From the NCBI GenBank assembly GCA_030770425.1, contig JASJFT010000027.1:186001-250000 (forward strand): a stretch of DNA of 64,000 nt, in the 5' to 3' direction. Both the position numbers and the translations under genes were made by a program. This DNA is from Darksidea phi (lineage: Eukaryota > Ascomycota > Dothideomycetes > Pleosporales > Lentitheciaceae). The notes beneath the pieces are model-generated. The model was not told where the DNA came from. It did not search any database and saw nothing but the letters and a program-made list of their open reading frames with translations. Positions 11,326-22,702 of this stretch are shown here, one piece after another (position 1 is the first letter of the stretch; every line of letters starts with the position of its first letter).

Positions 11326-13746
11326 ATGACGACCTCTATAGACTCGGAATCGCTTAAGCAATACCTCGCAGATAACCCTCCCGCCGTCGTGCCGCTCGCT
11401 ATCAAGCCCCACTTCGAGGCGCTCAGCGACAAGCAGAAGTTCTATGCTCACCACATCTCCATGTACGCTCTGCTCAAATAGACAACCTTATCCGAAACTG
11501 ACATGCTTCATAGAGCCTGCTTTGCAGGCACTCGTATTGTCCTCCGCCAGCTCTCACCTGAATCCGAAGGCATCTACGATTTCATAATCGCTCTGCACAA
11601 GCATTGCAACGGAGACTACGACGTTCTAGCTAAGGATGCCGGTCTCTCGAAGGACGATCTTGACGCATATCTCAACTATTCCGCTCAGTTCCTGGGCAAT
11701 TTGGGCAACTATAAATCGTTCGGCGACTCTAAGTTTGTGCCGCGTCTGGAACCCCGCCAGCTGAAAGCGCTCGCTACCGTGTCGAAAACTGCTCTTGAGT
11801 TATATGAGCAGTTCAAAGATGCGATATTCGCGGGCAACGACATTGCAAAACTCCATCTTGGGTATCCTTCTGATGGACACATATCTACCTACTATCCTGC
11901 TAGCCCGGACATCACGAAAGAGGAGATCGCAGGCGTGAGCGACTTTCTGGCAGACAAGAAGCTTCTACCGGAGAATACCAGGGTGAGGAAGACGAAGGAA
12001 GGGTTCGAAGTCCTCATCGCGAGCGCCCTGAGCGACCCCTCATCCGAGCAGCGAGATACCAAGGAAAACGAATGGACGTTGGACAATGGCAAGAAAGTCA
12101 AGTTGGTCTTCGGCGACCACTCAAAGGAGATGGAGAAGATTGCACATCACATCGACGAGGCGAAGAAGTACGCTGCGAACGACATTGAGGTTGGAATGAT
12201 GGAGGAATATGCGAAAAGCTTCCGTACTGGTTCGTTAGAGGCCTACAAAGAGAGCCAGCGCTATTGGATCAAGGACAAAGGCCCAGAGGTGGAGACCGAC
12301 ATCGGCTTTATAGAGACCTACCGTGACCCACATGGCATTCGTGGCGAGTGGGAAGGTTTCGTCGCCATGGTGAACAAGGAGCGCACACGGGCATTCGGCA
12401 AGCTTGTGGACTCGGCCCCAGAGCTGATCCCGTTACTACCATGGGATTCGGCCTTTGAGAAGGATAAGTTTTTAAGTCCAGATTTCACGTCGCTTGAGGT
12501 GCTCTCGTTTGCAGGCAGCGGGTAAGTTTTCTATTTCTCCTGAAGATGCGCGAATTGGAGGATATCCACTTTTCCAATTGTGTGGACGGTGCCTCACGAT
12601 TACTCTTATATTGCGGTGCAACATTGAGGAGTCGCGCCGAGTGTTTATCTGTGTAGTACTAACGCTTAATAGCATCCCTGCCGGCATCAACATTCCCAAT
12701 TACGACGATATTCGACAAAACATCGGCTTCAAGAATGTGTCACTCGGTAATGTTCTTTCAGCCAAGGCCCCGAATGAACCCATCCCTTTTATCAAGCCGG
12801 AATATTTAGACGTCTACCAAAAGTATCGCGACCCAGCTTTCGAAGTTCAAGTCGGCCTACACGAGCTACTCGGTCATGGCTGCGGTAAGCTACTTCAAGA
12901 AACGGCACCAGGCGAGTTCAACTTCGACGTAAAAAATCCGCCCGTCTCGCCTATCACCCACAAGCCTATCAGCACTTACTATAAGCCTGGGCAGACGTGG
13001 GGCTCTGTATTCGGCACTATCGCCGCTTCATATGAAGAGTGCCGCGCCGAATGTGTTGCTATGGCTCTTGCCTGCGAGTGGCCTATCCTGGAGCTCTTTG
13101 GCTTTGGTAATGGTCAGCCAGATATTGATGGCGAGGCCGGCCACGTACTCTTTGCAGCATACCTTCAGATGGCGAGGGCGGGTATAGCTGCTTTGGAGTT
13201 CTGGGACCCGAAGTCGCGGAAGTGGGGACAGGTACGTATTTCTTATCGCTTGTGACGAGTATCTGAAGCACCTCCCGGTGGGCCTCTACGCACCACAAGC
13301 TCTAGTAAGCAGCCAGAACCCACGCTGACACACTGTAGGCACATATGCAAGCACGTTTCTCTATCCTCCGCACCTTCCTGAACGCGGGCGTCGAATTCTG
13401 CGAATTAGAATACACGAAAGACGACCTCTCCGACCTCACCATCCGTCTCGAGCGCTCCCGCATCCTAGACCTTGGTCGTCCTGCCGTCGAAGAGTACCTC
13501 CAGAAACTGCACATCTACAAGAGTACGGCAGACTTTGAGGCAGCAAAGAAGATGTATGATGAGATTACGACAGTGGAGCCGTTCTATGAGAACCTTGTGA
13601 GGCCGGCGGTGCTGACGAAGAAGACGCCGCGGAAGGTCTTTGTACAGGCCAATACGATTGAAAAGGATGGGACGGTGAAGCTAAAGGAGTATGAAGCTAC
13701 TACTAAGGGAATGATACAGAGTTTTGTGGAGAGGGAGTATGTATAG
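11326..13746 (+). CDS. Dipeptidyl peptidase III (metallopeptidase family M49)
   Basis: Cytosolic zinc exopeptidase that removes N-terminal dipeptides from short peptides. Four exons: 11326-11462, 11514-12521, 12673-13231 and 13339-13746. Introns are 51, 151 and 107 bp, all GT-AG, and the frames join exactly. The product is 703 residues, a normal family length. The family-specific zinc motif HELLGH is at residues 445-450, and the third zinc ligand lies in EECRAE at 503-508. Other conserved DPP III blocks are AHHIS near the N-terminus, FAGTRIVLRQLSPE, SGIPAGINIPNYDDIRQ (created by splicing exons 2 and 3) and the C-terminal EYLQKL region. The start at 11326 gives the typical short N-terminal extension. 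No missing catalytic residue. Confidence 0.95.
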
Positions 13747-13974
13747 GTGCTGGGTCATCCATGGGTATGATACTGCATAGACTTATACGCATCGGCGCGA
13801 ACGATGAGGAGGCAAGAACGCTTCATGATTAACGACTTAGGCGCTTTATCCAATTAGCATCGGCTGCAGACTACTCAACGTATGATGAGATAGACAATGC
13901 ATGATTCAAAGGCACTCATCATGATTTCTAAAGTCTTGATGTATACCCGCCTACTTACCTAATTCGCCTCCGGT

Positions 13975-15673
13975 CTACAATTTTGATGCACTCCCCTTCT
14001 TTTGCGGCTCTTTCCAGCCGGACGCCGCCTTCAACTCCTCAACATACCTTTCCGTAAGCACACTCCTCTCAATCCCCTTCCTCGTCCCCCACTCCCTCTC
14101 CGTCGCCCTCTCGTTGTCCCTAAATCTGACCATCTCCTTCCCCACCCACCGCGCCACATGCTCAGCAGTCTCCTCTACCTTCTCCATAGGGATCAAGTGC
14201 CCCGCCCCTTGCACCATGACATTTGCCACCCTGCCTTCCTTTGCCCCACCACTACCTCCAGCTCCACTCCCCGTGAGTTCCATTTTGTCGGCGATCTTGA
14301 CGGGATCGACGGTTAGGAAGGAGAGGCTGCCGAAGATGTAGAAAACCGAGGGACGGATATGAGGCAGTTGGGTGAAAACCTGCATTGATTCGGCGCGGTA
14401 GAAGGGCGTCTGGGGGAAGGGCTGGGGTATGAGATCAGGGTGAGTACGACGATTGATCGCCGTTGGATTGTGGGTAGTGCATTCGGCAGAAGAGGGCTCG
14501 GTGTCGACACCCTCGCGGAACGGGAAGTTGGGCCGCAGGAAGGTCATTACTTCTTGGTGTTTAGTAGTTTTGAGGGTGACTTCTTTTGGTTTGGAGGGGG
14601 TGGGGGTTGTGCTAGGGTCTGCGGATATAGCGGCGGGAAGGGGTCCAGGTATAGCTTTATCTTCGGGGAAGAGTCGAGTTGGAAGGTCGCGGAGGCCGTG
14701 TTGGATCCAGCGATCGAAGACGCGTTTATCCCAAGCTTGGTAAAATTTGTTGCGGAGCATGGACTTGGCTGCTTCCTCTCTGGATGGCCAGCGGTCTCGT
14801 CGCATAACTGAGGACAAAGCTGGGGCGGCGTTTCCCTTTACCGTGTGGATACGGTCGATGACGGGATCGATTAGGATGAGCGTCTCGAAGAGGCGTGGGT
14901 GTAGGAGGGACAGAGAAGCTAGTTGAGCGCCGCCCATGCTATGGCCGAGGCCAATGATGGGACGAGGCATTTGGGCGCGGAAGATGTTGACCATGTGGAG
15001 GAGGTCGCGAGAGTGGTCGAGCCATGCCGCTGGATTTATTAGTATGATTTATATTCTGGAAAAGGGGACAGGTGGACGGATAGGTTGAGCGTCTTACGGT
15101 CATTCCCTAGCTTATCTTCGTTTATGACGCCACTTTGACCTTGGTGGACGACGTCTGCTATCCAGATGCCGCGGATGTTGAAGTGGTGCGCTTTTGAGAC
15201 CTTGAAGAGTTCGTCCCAAAGGGGCTCGTATAGTTCCTGGTTGATAGTCAGACTCAGCTATATTTGATAGGGGGCGAAAGAGTAAGAAGACGTTTGAAGT
15301 TCAAAGGTCTATGAGCGTCGCAGTAAGATCAACGCTTGTCATAAGTCCGGTGCCCGTATTAGATTCCACTGGAAGATGGCTTCCCTGTGGGCGAACAATG
15401 AATATGGCATAAGGACGATCCCAAAGCGGACCAAGTGTAATATAAAGAAGCGATGGGCATGATGGGAAGTTCAAGTACCTTGGGAAATCCATTCGCATGC
15501 GCCGCGATGATGGTGATATCTCCGGGCTTTGGGTTGGGATTGCTTAGTGGTGTATACTGTTTGATGGCAAGATGAAGCACTTCATCCTGAGTAGTCGATG
15601 TCGATCGAGGAAAGCCACGGATATGTGAGCTTTCTAGCACGTGCTCATCGATTCGAAAGAGCTCTAAAGACAT
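13975..15673 (-). CDS. Alpha/beta hydrolase with C-terminal peroxisomal signal SKL
   Basis: Serine hydrolase of the alpha/beta fold, probably a lipase or esterase in the peroxisome. Three exons: 15673-15479, 15236-15098 and 15029-13975, with introns of 242 and 68 bp; the product is 462 residues. The nucleophile elbow GHSMGG has the catalytic serine at about residue 142. The N-terminal strand ITIIAAHANGFPKELYEPLW supplies an H-x-N-G oxyanion turn, and the catalytic-His region is VQGAGHLIPMEK. The protein ends in SASKL, a canonical PTS1. The architecture matches the peroxisomal lipase Lpx1 group and the fungal hydrolases annotated after AKT2 of Alternaria; the similarity alone does not imply toxin synthesis. 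It is divergent from RTT107. Substrate unknown. Confidence 0.87.
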
Positions 15674-16169
15674 TGTAGATAGAATGGAATAGAGGCCAAG
15701 GCTACAGGGGTGGATGAAATCTAAGACAGGACTGAGTACCAAGAGTAAGGGCAATAGGGGTAGGAGGGGAGGAGTATTAATTCATGCCCTTGGGAAAGGT
15801 ATCTTTTTCGTTGAAAAGGAGATGAGACGGTTAATGATGAAGTTTAAAGACATGCATTGAACTACCGTACCCGGAAAGAGCCGAGGTATATTCCCACATC
15901 AATTAAACGGCACTTATGTAAACATCGGACTTCAGAGGCATACCTTTGCCGCCTAGTCGACAATTCTCACGTAACAGCGAAACACCTGAGCACAATAGGA
16001 TAGAGAAGCGCACAATAGAAACTGGTAGACGCTCGCTAGTGGCGGCAAGTGGGGCTGCACGTGATTTGGAGCAACGCGCGAGGAGAGCGTGACGCGCATT
16101 GATCAACCTTCGTTCTCAACGACATCTTTTCGCAATTGAGCGCCACACATATAGAAATCGCGCGCAGCC
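15674..16169. other. Divergent promoter region
   Basis: 496 bp between the start codons of the alpha/beta hydrolase (-) and RTT107 (+). No gene or repeat seen. Confidence 0.55.
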
Positions 16170-18873
16170 ATGGAAGATACCACTATGATGGAGGGCTCAC
16201 AGCCGCTCTTTCAAGACCTCACATTTACTATCATACCCGCGACACTTGTTCAAGATCGCATCCACAAGGTACTTTAACGCGTTCTTTGCGTCTAGATAGC
16301 TACTAACGTGTTGCACAGTTAGCTGAAGACATAACAGCAGCCGGTGGAACTGTAGTACCATTCGACGACTCTATCGGACGCATCGAGAAGCTCGAAGAGA
16401 TTGCCTACATCATCTCGGCGACGTCTGACTTCCCCGACTACTACCGTGCACTCGACCTCATGATACACGTTGTGAAGCCCACATGGGTAGACTCGTGCAT
16501 AAATACTGGAAAGGTCAAGAATCCACGGACGTTTAGCCCAGACCCCGCGCTATTCATGAACGACGTGGTGGTGTGCTGTGGCGATCTGCCAGAGGGCGAC
16601 CAAGAAGCGATTGCAGGTGGAGTGATAGCGATGGGTGGACAATACGTCCCGCAGCTTACAAAAACAACTACGCATCTCATTGCACTCGATATGAAAGAGG
16701 AAAGGTGCCAGAAGGCTATTGCAAAACGGCTTCCGCTCAAGATTGTGCTGCCTCACTGGTAAGCTTTACGAACACTTTGCTGGGCCATGACGCTGATCCT
16801 CATAGGTTCGATGACTGCCTCAAAGTTGGTCGAAGGATAAACGAACGACCATACTTATTACCCGACCCCGAAATTCTTAATGTTGAAGCAGGTGCGATCC
16901 CTCCAATCAAGACCAGCCCAGCCATTCGCGATGCGACAAATCCAGAACCAGCCGACGACCCCTATCCTTCCACACCTCCCGCACATCTGGAACGACCACG
17001 GACGCTCAAGGCATTTGAAGGCAAAAAGGTCAAACTTGGAGAAGACCTCCCCATCAACAACAGACTCAGGGAAGTTATCGCAGACTTAGTAAAGACCAGC
17101 GGCGGCGATATGACAACGAATATAAAAGAGGCGAGCATGTACGTTTGCAGCTTCCGAGATGGCGATGATTATATCAAGGCATCACAAGCGCGGAAGGATG
17201 TGGGGAGCCTGGGCTGGCTCTACTATCTCATCACGCATGATACTTGGACGAACCCGATGCGTCGCATGCTGCACTATCCGCGACCTCGCGATGGTATCCC
17301 AGGATTTAATGAGTACAAGATTAGCATATCTGGCTATACTGGCGAAGCACGCGTCTATCTGGAGAATCTCATCAAAGCTACGGGAGCCGAGTTCACCAAA
17401 ACGTTTAAACAAGACAATACGCATCTCATCGCAGCCCACAAGAATAGTGAAAAATGCGAAGCTGCTCAGGAGTGGGATGTCAAGGTTCTCAATCACCTTT
17501 GGCTGGAAGATAGTTATGCCAAGTGCAAGGGGCATGCGGAAACTGACCCACGATATACGTACTTTCCGCTTCGAACAAACATGGGTGAGATTTTAGGCTC
17601 GACCGAGATCGACCGTGATGCGGTGGAGAAGATGTTCTTCTCCAAGACTCGTAAGCCAAAGGCCGTCAAGGCTGTGGGTCAACAAGCGGGTGCAACGGCA
17701 TCAATTGTGGGACCGGGCAGAGCGCATAACGATCGCATTTCTCGCAGTTCGCCTTCGGTAGAGAAGACTGCTAAACACACAAAAGCTGGTGATGATGTAA
17801 CGACGCCTCTTCCGGTCCGACGTTTTGATGGCAAGGAGAACCAGACACCGAGTAGTCGAGGGGCCAAGGATCGAGCGCTCACAAAGCTGCACGCATCGGC
17901 CAATGACATTGCGAAGTTCGAGAAAGAGATGAAACGAAAAGGAGGCGTAGTACATGGTGGGCGTCGGCAAAAGGATGATGAAGCAGCGGACAAGTCGAAG
18001 ACGAAGGGACGAGATTCCACCTCAAGCAAACGCTCAATCGATGAGGTTGACGTCGATGAGGCCACTACTGAAGAGGAGTCCACAGAGGACCCCGTGAAAA
18101 AAAACAAGAGGGCGCGCAAAGAAAAGCTCACGCCGATCAAGTACCGAATGCTAATTTCAAAAGAGGAACGCTGGCAGGGCAATCCGGATAAAGAGTCAAA
18201 AGACAAGGCGCGTCTACGCGAGCTAGGCCTCTTCATCACGGAAGACTACAAGAGAGTCGACCTGCTCTGTGCGCCTAAGGTCGTTCGCACCAAGAAATTC
18301 GTCGCGGCGCTTGCATGCGGTCCTGCGCTCGTCTCCGGCGCTTTCATCGATTATGCTCTCAAACACAACAAAATACCAGCACCAGAGAAGTTTCCAATCG
18401 CAGAGAAGAAGGATTTTGAGAGGACGCACGGTATTAACGTAGATGACGCTATCATCCGCGCAAAGCAGAACAAGCACCGCCTTCTCAAAGACTGGACCAT
18501 TTTTTGTACTCAAAACGTAGTCAGCGGCTTCGAGACATATAACGAGATTATAGGCGCCAACGGTGGACGCTGTCACCTCTGGAAAGGTCGCGCCACTACC
18601 ATCAACGCTACGAAACGTAAAATCGACATGCAGCCCCAGGAAGTTTCGCAGAACCTACAAGAAGACGAAGGAGACGTTCTATATCTCATCTCCGAACCGA
18701 AGAAGAGCGAGTTCAAGCTATGGGCGAGCTTCAGAGATTTGGCGGCGAAACACAATATGAAGCCGCGGATAGTTAAGACGGAGTGGCTACTTTATGTAGC
18801 CATGGCGCAGTTTGTACATTGGGATGAGGACTGGGAACTCAACGAAGAGGTAGTGAATGCTACAAACAAGTAG
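16170..18873 (+). CDS. RTT107: Multi-BRCT DNA-damage scaffold, Rtt107/Brc1 type
   Basis: Nuclear scaffold that binds phosphorylated histone H2A and repair factors at stalled forks. Three exons: 16170-16268, 16319-16758 and 16806-18873, with introns of 50 and 47 bp; the product is 868 residues. Four BRCT-like modules fill the N-terminal half: about 10-100 (with VVKPTWVDSCINTGKV), 105-185 (GGQYVPQLTKTTTHLIA), 245-335, and 346-440 (YKISISGYTGEARVYLENLI, NTHLIAAHKNSEKCEAAQ). A charged, Lys/Glu-rich linker spans about 450-620. The C-terminal pair starts at about 625 (KYRMLISKEERWQG) and ends with KTEWLLYVAMAQ. The 4+2 arrangement is characteristic of Rtt107/Brc1, and the fifth domain resembles the dedicated Rtt107 BRCT family. 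TopBP1/Rad4-like is the alternative but is less likely given this arrangement. Confidence 0.85.
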
Positions 18874-19646
18874 ACACTCTTTCTTGAGTGATCATGAGCT
18901 GATGATGGAGTCAAAGAGTTCTAGGCGTTCTAGTACAGGTATTGGTTTTCTTTCGACCATATTTTTGGTGCAGCGTGATCTTTTGGGTATGAGCGGTATT
19001 CTTGGAGTCTTGCATTTATCCGGACTGGATACGCTGGGAAGCGATATCGACTGGCTTTTGCTTGCACTGATAGCCATTATAAATGTTTTTTTGCGAGTGT
19101 TGGCGATATCTGTGAATGAGTAGTACACCAGTTAGTCCCCCTAACGGAGAATCCGTACTCAATGCTGAGTGACACATCAAATTGCTATTACAATAGCGCA
19201 AATCGATTAAGTGAATAGACTTCGTCCAGGTAGAGAAAGAGGCTGAAGTCAGCATGGGCTAGACTAGATTTGTAGACAATGCTACATGAAGGATGCTCCT
19301 GGTTGATGCTCGGATTGTCGGACACTGCCATGGCGTGGGTGTAGAGCACAATCTGCAGTCTCGAACATTGGTTGTGAGGAGTACGGAGTGGGAGGATAAG
19401 GATGAGGATGAGCAAATGTGGATAATGGGGGGAATATTATATATTCTATTTTTTTATCAACGCTTTGTACACCAATATGCGTCTATTCACTACCCTCCTC
19501 TCCACATGACCTTTGCTAGCCAACATTCTTCTCACTGTCTCACTCCAGCGGTTGCAGCACGGCTCCACCGATGTCGCACCCAAGTCCGCCCTAGTTGCGA
19601 AAGGAGTATCGACATCGCAAGTTTTACCAAGCGTCGACCGAACTAG
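18874..19646. other. Intergenic 3' of RTT107
   Basis: 773 bp with no clearly coding sequence. An open frame from the ATG at 19506 runs in the same frame as the Pup-like frame at 19647 but hits TAG at 19644-19646, immediately before it; that TAG could also be a splice acceptor. Confidence 0.5.
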
Positions 19647-19814
19647 GACGATATTATACTGGATGAGATTGACGACGCGTTGGAGAGTAATGCTGAGGAG
19701 TTTGTAAAGGGTTTATCCAGCAGGGGTCTGGCGAATGACTATAGGATGAATGAGGTGCGGCCTACGGCAAAGAGTATCTCGCATGACTTCGGAGGATATG
19801 AAGATGAGGGTTGA
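19647..19814 (+). pseudogene. Pup-like coding fragment (exon or degraded gene)
   Basis: Fifty-five codons followed by TGA at 19812-19814. The frame opens DDIILDEIDDALESNAEEFV, an acidic helix with strong residue-by-residue similarity to the C-terminal helix of the actinobacterial ubiquitin-like protein Pup (pattern DDLLDEIDxVLExNAExFV). Pup then ends in a QKGG(Q/E) tail. Here the sequence continues with KGLSSRGLANDYRM and ends GGYEDEG, so the normal Pup terminus is not present. There is no in-frame ATG. The codon just upstream is TAG (19644-19646), which is either a stop or the AG of an acceptor site (actag). Candidate donors upstream would give introns of 63 bp (from 19584) or 96 bp (from 19551) joined to the ATG at 19506, but both donors are weak. 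I therefore call it a fragment: an exon of a small gene with an unresolved first exon, or a decayed copy. Function not assigned. Confidence 0.45.
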
Positions 19815-20047
19815 CCGTCGACGAGCATCTTGGTTTGCGAGGCGAGGGCGTGGAGTAGTCGACGTTGCTTTCAAGCTTCTGGCTTGCTTGTTCGTGTATA
19901 GCTTTCGGGCGCCTACGCTCAGCAATCTTCGGCGTTGTGCCTGCGTACAGGAGCTACCGATATTATTCCTAAACTTACCTTGATTGACGCGCAGATCCCA
20001 TGCCCACTCTCCCATCATCACTGAATCCAACATCCCTATACATCCCT

Positions 20048-20683
20048 TCAGAAAAACTTCACACCTTCGCTCCCTTCATTTCCGAAAATCTGCGCCTTCC
20101 CTCTCTTAACGCAACTCTGCAAACTCTTCTGCAACAAATCACTATCCATACCATGAAACTCTTCCTTCCGCGTAGCATCACTCTCCGCCAACTCGTAAAG
20201 CGTAAGCACTGTACCCTTCTGCCCCGTCCGTTCAACCCATTCCTCCAACACGCCAGCCCACTCCTCCGGCCTACGCCAATATATCCAACACCGTCCACTG
20301 CCTTCCTCACCAACTGCTCCCTTCCCAGTTTTGCCCGAAGCACCTATCCACTCGGCTCTATTACCGCCCTCAGATGTGGTCATCCACTGTATGATGGATT
20401 TCGCGTCGCGCAAAGAGAGCTTCCGCGATATCTGCGGGTTGGAGAAGAGCGGGGTGGAGAGCGCGTCAGCGAGGGTTAGGCTGAAGAGGCGGTGGTGTCG
20501 ACAGTAGGTTTGTATGAGGGCGCTCCAGGAGGAGAGTTGCGAGGAGCGGGTTGTGGGATTTGGTTGGAGAGTGTAGAAGGGAGGAAAGGCGTATATAGGT
20601 GGGAATTGAAAGGTGTTTGGGTCGGTTGGGGGGGTGGAGGATGGCGGCTGCGGCGTCCCTGGGAGTGGGGAAATTGATGTCAT
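20048..20683 (-). CDS. VPS25: ESCRT-II subunit Vps25
   Basis: Single-exon, 211-residue ESCRT-II component that links ESCRT-I/II to the ESCRT-III protein Vps20 during sorting of ubiquitinated cargo at endosomes. The diagnostic N-terminal motif is present: FQFPPIYAFPPFYTLQPN (PPxY-like contacts to Vps22/Vps36), followed by TRSSQLSSWSALIQTYCRHHRLF, the first winged helix. The second winged helix follows (WIYWRRPEEWAGVLEEWVERTG) and ends with GKAQIFGNEGSEGVKFF. Length and two-winged-helix layout are normal. The ATG at 20683 is the first and places the PPxY segment about 26 residues in. Confidence 0.93.
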   Translation of the reverse strand: MTSISPLPGTPQPPSSTPPTDPNTFQFPPIYAFPPFYTLQPNPTTRSSQLSSWSALIQTYCRHHRLFSLTLADALSTPLFSNPQISRKLSLRDAKSIIQWMTTSEGGNRAEWIGASGKTGKGAVGEEGSGRCWIYWRRPEEWAGVLEEWVERTGQKGTVLTLYELAESDATRKEEFHGMDSDLLQKSLQSCVKRGKAQIFGNEGSEGVKFF

Positions 20684-21052
20684 GGTGGGTCTTTGAGAGG
20701 TGTGATTCCGGGTATAAATTGAGCGTTGGACGACAGTATGGGTTGAGCGCTCAATGAGTCGTGGGGTATATCTGGAGCTATGGTAGCTTCACAGCGGGGA
20801 ACGTCACTCAGCCTTACGAGGTCTTGGCGGCTCACATGCTTGACATATCTCGATATCCCTGATGCAACTTCGAGCAGCGCATGAAGCAGGGTCTGATTGT
20901 TGAGATGCAGCCTTACATGTCCTGCATGCTATCAAATGGGCTTACGAGCTTAAAGCAACTGCAATCTTCATCCCGCCTCTCTCACTGGCACGATCTTTGA
21001 TCGCACTAAAATGCAATTTCGTCTATTCGTCATTGCCAAATGAACGCATCCT
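20684..21052. other. Intergenic spacer
   Basis: 369 bp between the VPS25 start and the E2 acyltransferase stop, both minus-strand genes. Nothing else seen. Confidence 0.5.
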
Positions 21053-22702
21053 TTATCTAAGTCTAACAAGCATGCTCTCTACATTTTCCAAGTACCCTCT
21101 AACAGCTTCTGCACACCTTGCCGCCGTGGCTCCATCGATAATCCTATGGTCTGCACTCCAGCTAAACACACACTCGTCCTTCTTCACCAGCTCACCGTTC
21201 TCTCCGAAAGCAGGCACTACTCTCGCCCTACCGATTCCTAGGATGCCGACTTGCGGGGTGACAATGACGGGAGCGACGGCTGTACCTCCAATACTACCGA
21301 TATTGCTGAGCGTGAACGTTGCGCCGCTGAGATCTGCTGAAGAGAGTTTCCCCGCTCGAGCAAGATTACTCAAACGTGTTATTTCCACTGAGAGGCTTTC
21401 TATCGAGTGCGACTGTACGTTGCGGACTACTGGGACGAGAAGCCCTGCGGGTGAGTCGATCGCAACGCCAATGTTGTGCGACCCCTTGACTAGAATCTGC
21501 GGCTTCTCCGGGTTGGAAGTGGTGTCAAGGTGCGCATTTAGCAGCGGATACTGCTGCAGCGCTAATGAGACGGCTTTGACAACGAACGGTAGAGTAGTGA
21601 GCCGATGTGATTTCTCTTTTTGGTGATTGAACTTCTTCCTCAACGCGTTGAGTGAGGTGAAGTCAACGTTGTCGGTGTAGAGGAAGTGCGGTATTGATAA
21701 TGATCGCGTCATCTGCTTGTACATTCCAACTTGTACAGGCGTCAACGGTCTGATGTGATCTTCAACTTGTTGTGTGGGTGGGGGCGCCGGCGACGGGGGT
21801 GTCGCCGCTACCCTAGTGCTTCCATTCGATGTCTCAACGTGTCTCTGTATGTCTTCCTTGAGCACACGACCATCTTTCCCTGTGCCTTCTATATCCTCAA
21901 TCTTCAGGTTCATTTCCTTTATCATGTGCCGCACCGCAGGTGTCGCCAACGATGCGTGTTTCCCAGCTATTCGTGGTGACTTTGGCTCTTCGTTCGGAGG
22001 TTCAGCAGGTAGGTGTTCGGCTGGCCGTGACGGTGTGTCCCCGATAGCAGCTTTTGTATCATTCCGTCCAACTTCTAGGCCTTTGTCTGCGGGCTGAGGT
22101 TGTTTCGGTGCCTCGATATCCGCTGCCTTCTCTGACTCGCCGTTGAGGAGCGCTTCGTCGGCCGCCGAGATCTCGCTTTGGATGTCAATGTCCACTAACG
22201 GCTTTCAAAGTCAGTACCTGAACTAAGAGGTAATACTAGGGAAGTCTCACCTTTCCGACCTTAGCCATGTCATCTGGCTCATAGTAGAGCTTCTTTATGA
22301 CACCGTCGAACCGCGATGTGATCTACCTCACGTTAGTACTTCGCTTCCTTGGAACCACACTGGCAACGGCACCTCCACAGACGCCTTGTCTGACTGCACT
22401 TCACATATAGGATCAAATTGCTCAACGCGCGCGCCAGGCTTGACGAACCACTGAATAACTTGACATTCCGTAATGCCTACTACCATTAGCTTGTAACCCT
22501 CAGATCACAAAGCTTCCCACTCACCCTCTCCAATATCCGCAAGCAGGTACGGCTTAACGACCTTCAAACTCGGCGTCCCACAAAACCCTCTCCTCTGATA
22601 TAGCCCACGAATCTGTGCATTCGCTAGATGGCGACTGGTCGCAATTGGTGCTCGGTTCGCAAACGTAGAGCGGTAGAGAAACTTTGCAGCTTCGCGAGAC
22701 AT
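21053..22702 (-). CDS. Branched-chain alpha-keto acid dehydrogenase complex E2 (lipoamide acyltransferase)
   Basis: Mitochondrial core of the complex that degrades the keto acids of Leu, Ile and Val. Four exons: 22702-22525, 22476-22373, 22322-22251 and 22201-21053, all frames joining; the product is 500 residues. The first about 45 residues form a mitochondrial presequence (Arg/Ser/Ala-rich). The lipoyl domain has [19 protein letters not shown] and the lipoylation site QSDKASVE (K90). A low-complexity linker and a peripheral-subunit-binding domain follow ([29 protein letters not shown]). The catalytic domain has the acyltransferase motif ADHRIIDG (H470, D474). The second exon carries the lipoyl site and is only 104 bp. 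QSDKAS favours the branched-chain enzyme over pyruvate (usually ETDKA) or 2-oxoglutarate (usually ETDKV) E2. The TTG upstream of 22702 is not used as a start; ATG at 22702 is. Confidence 0.93.
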
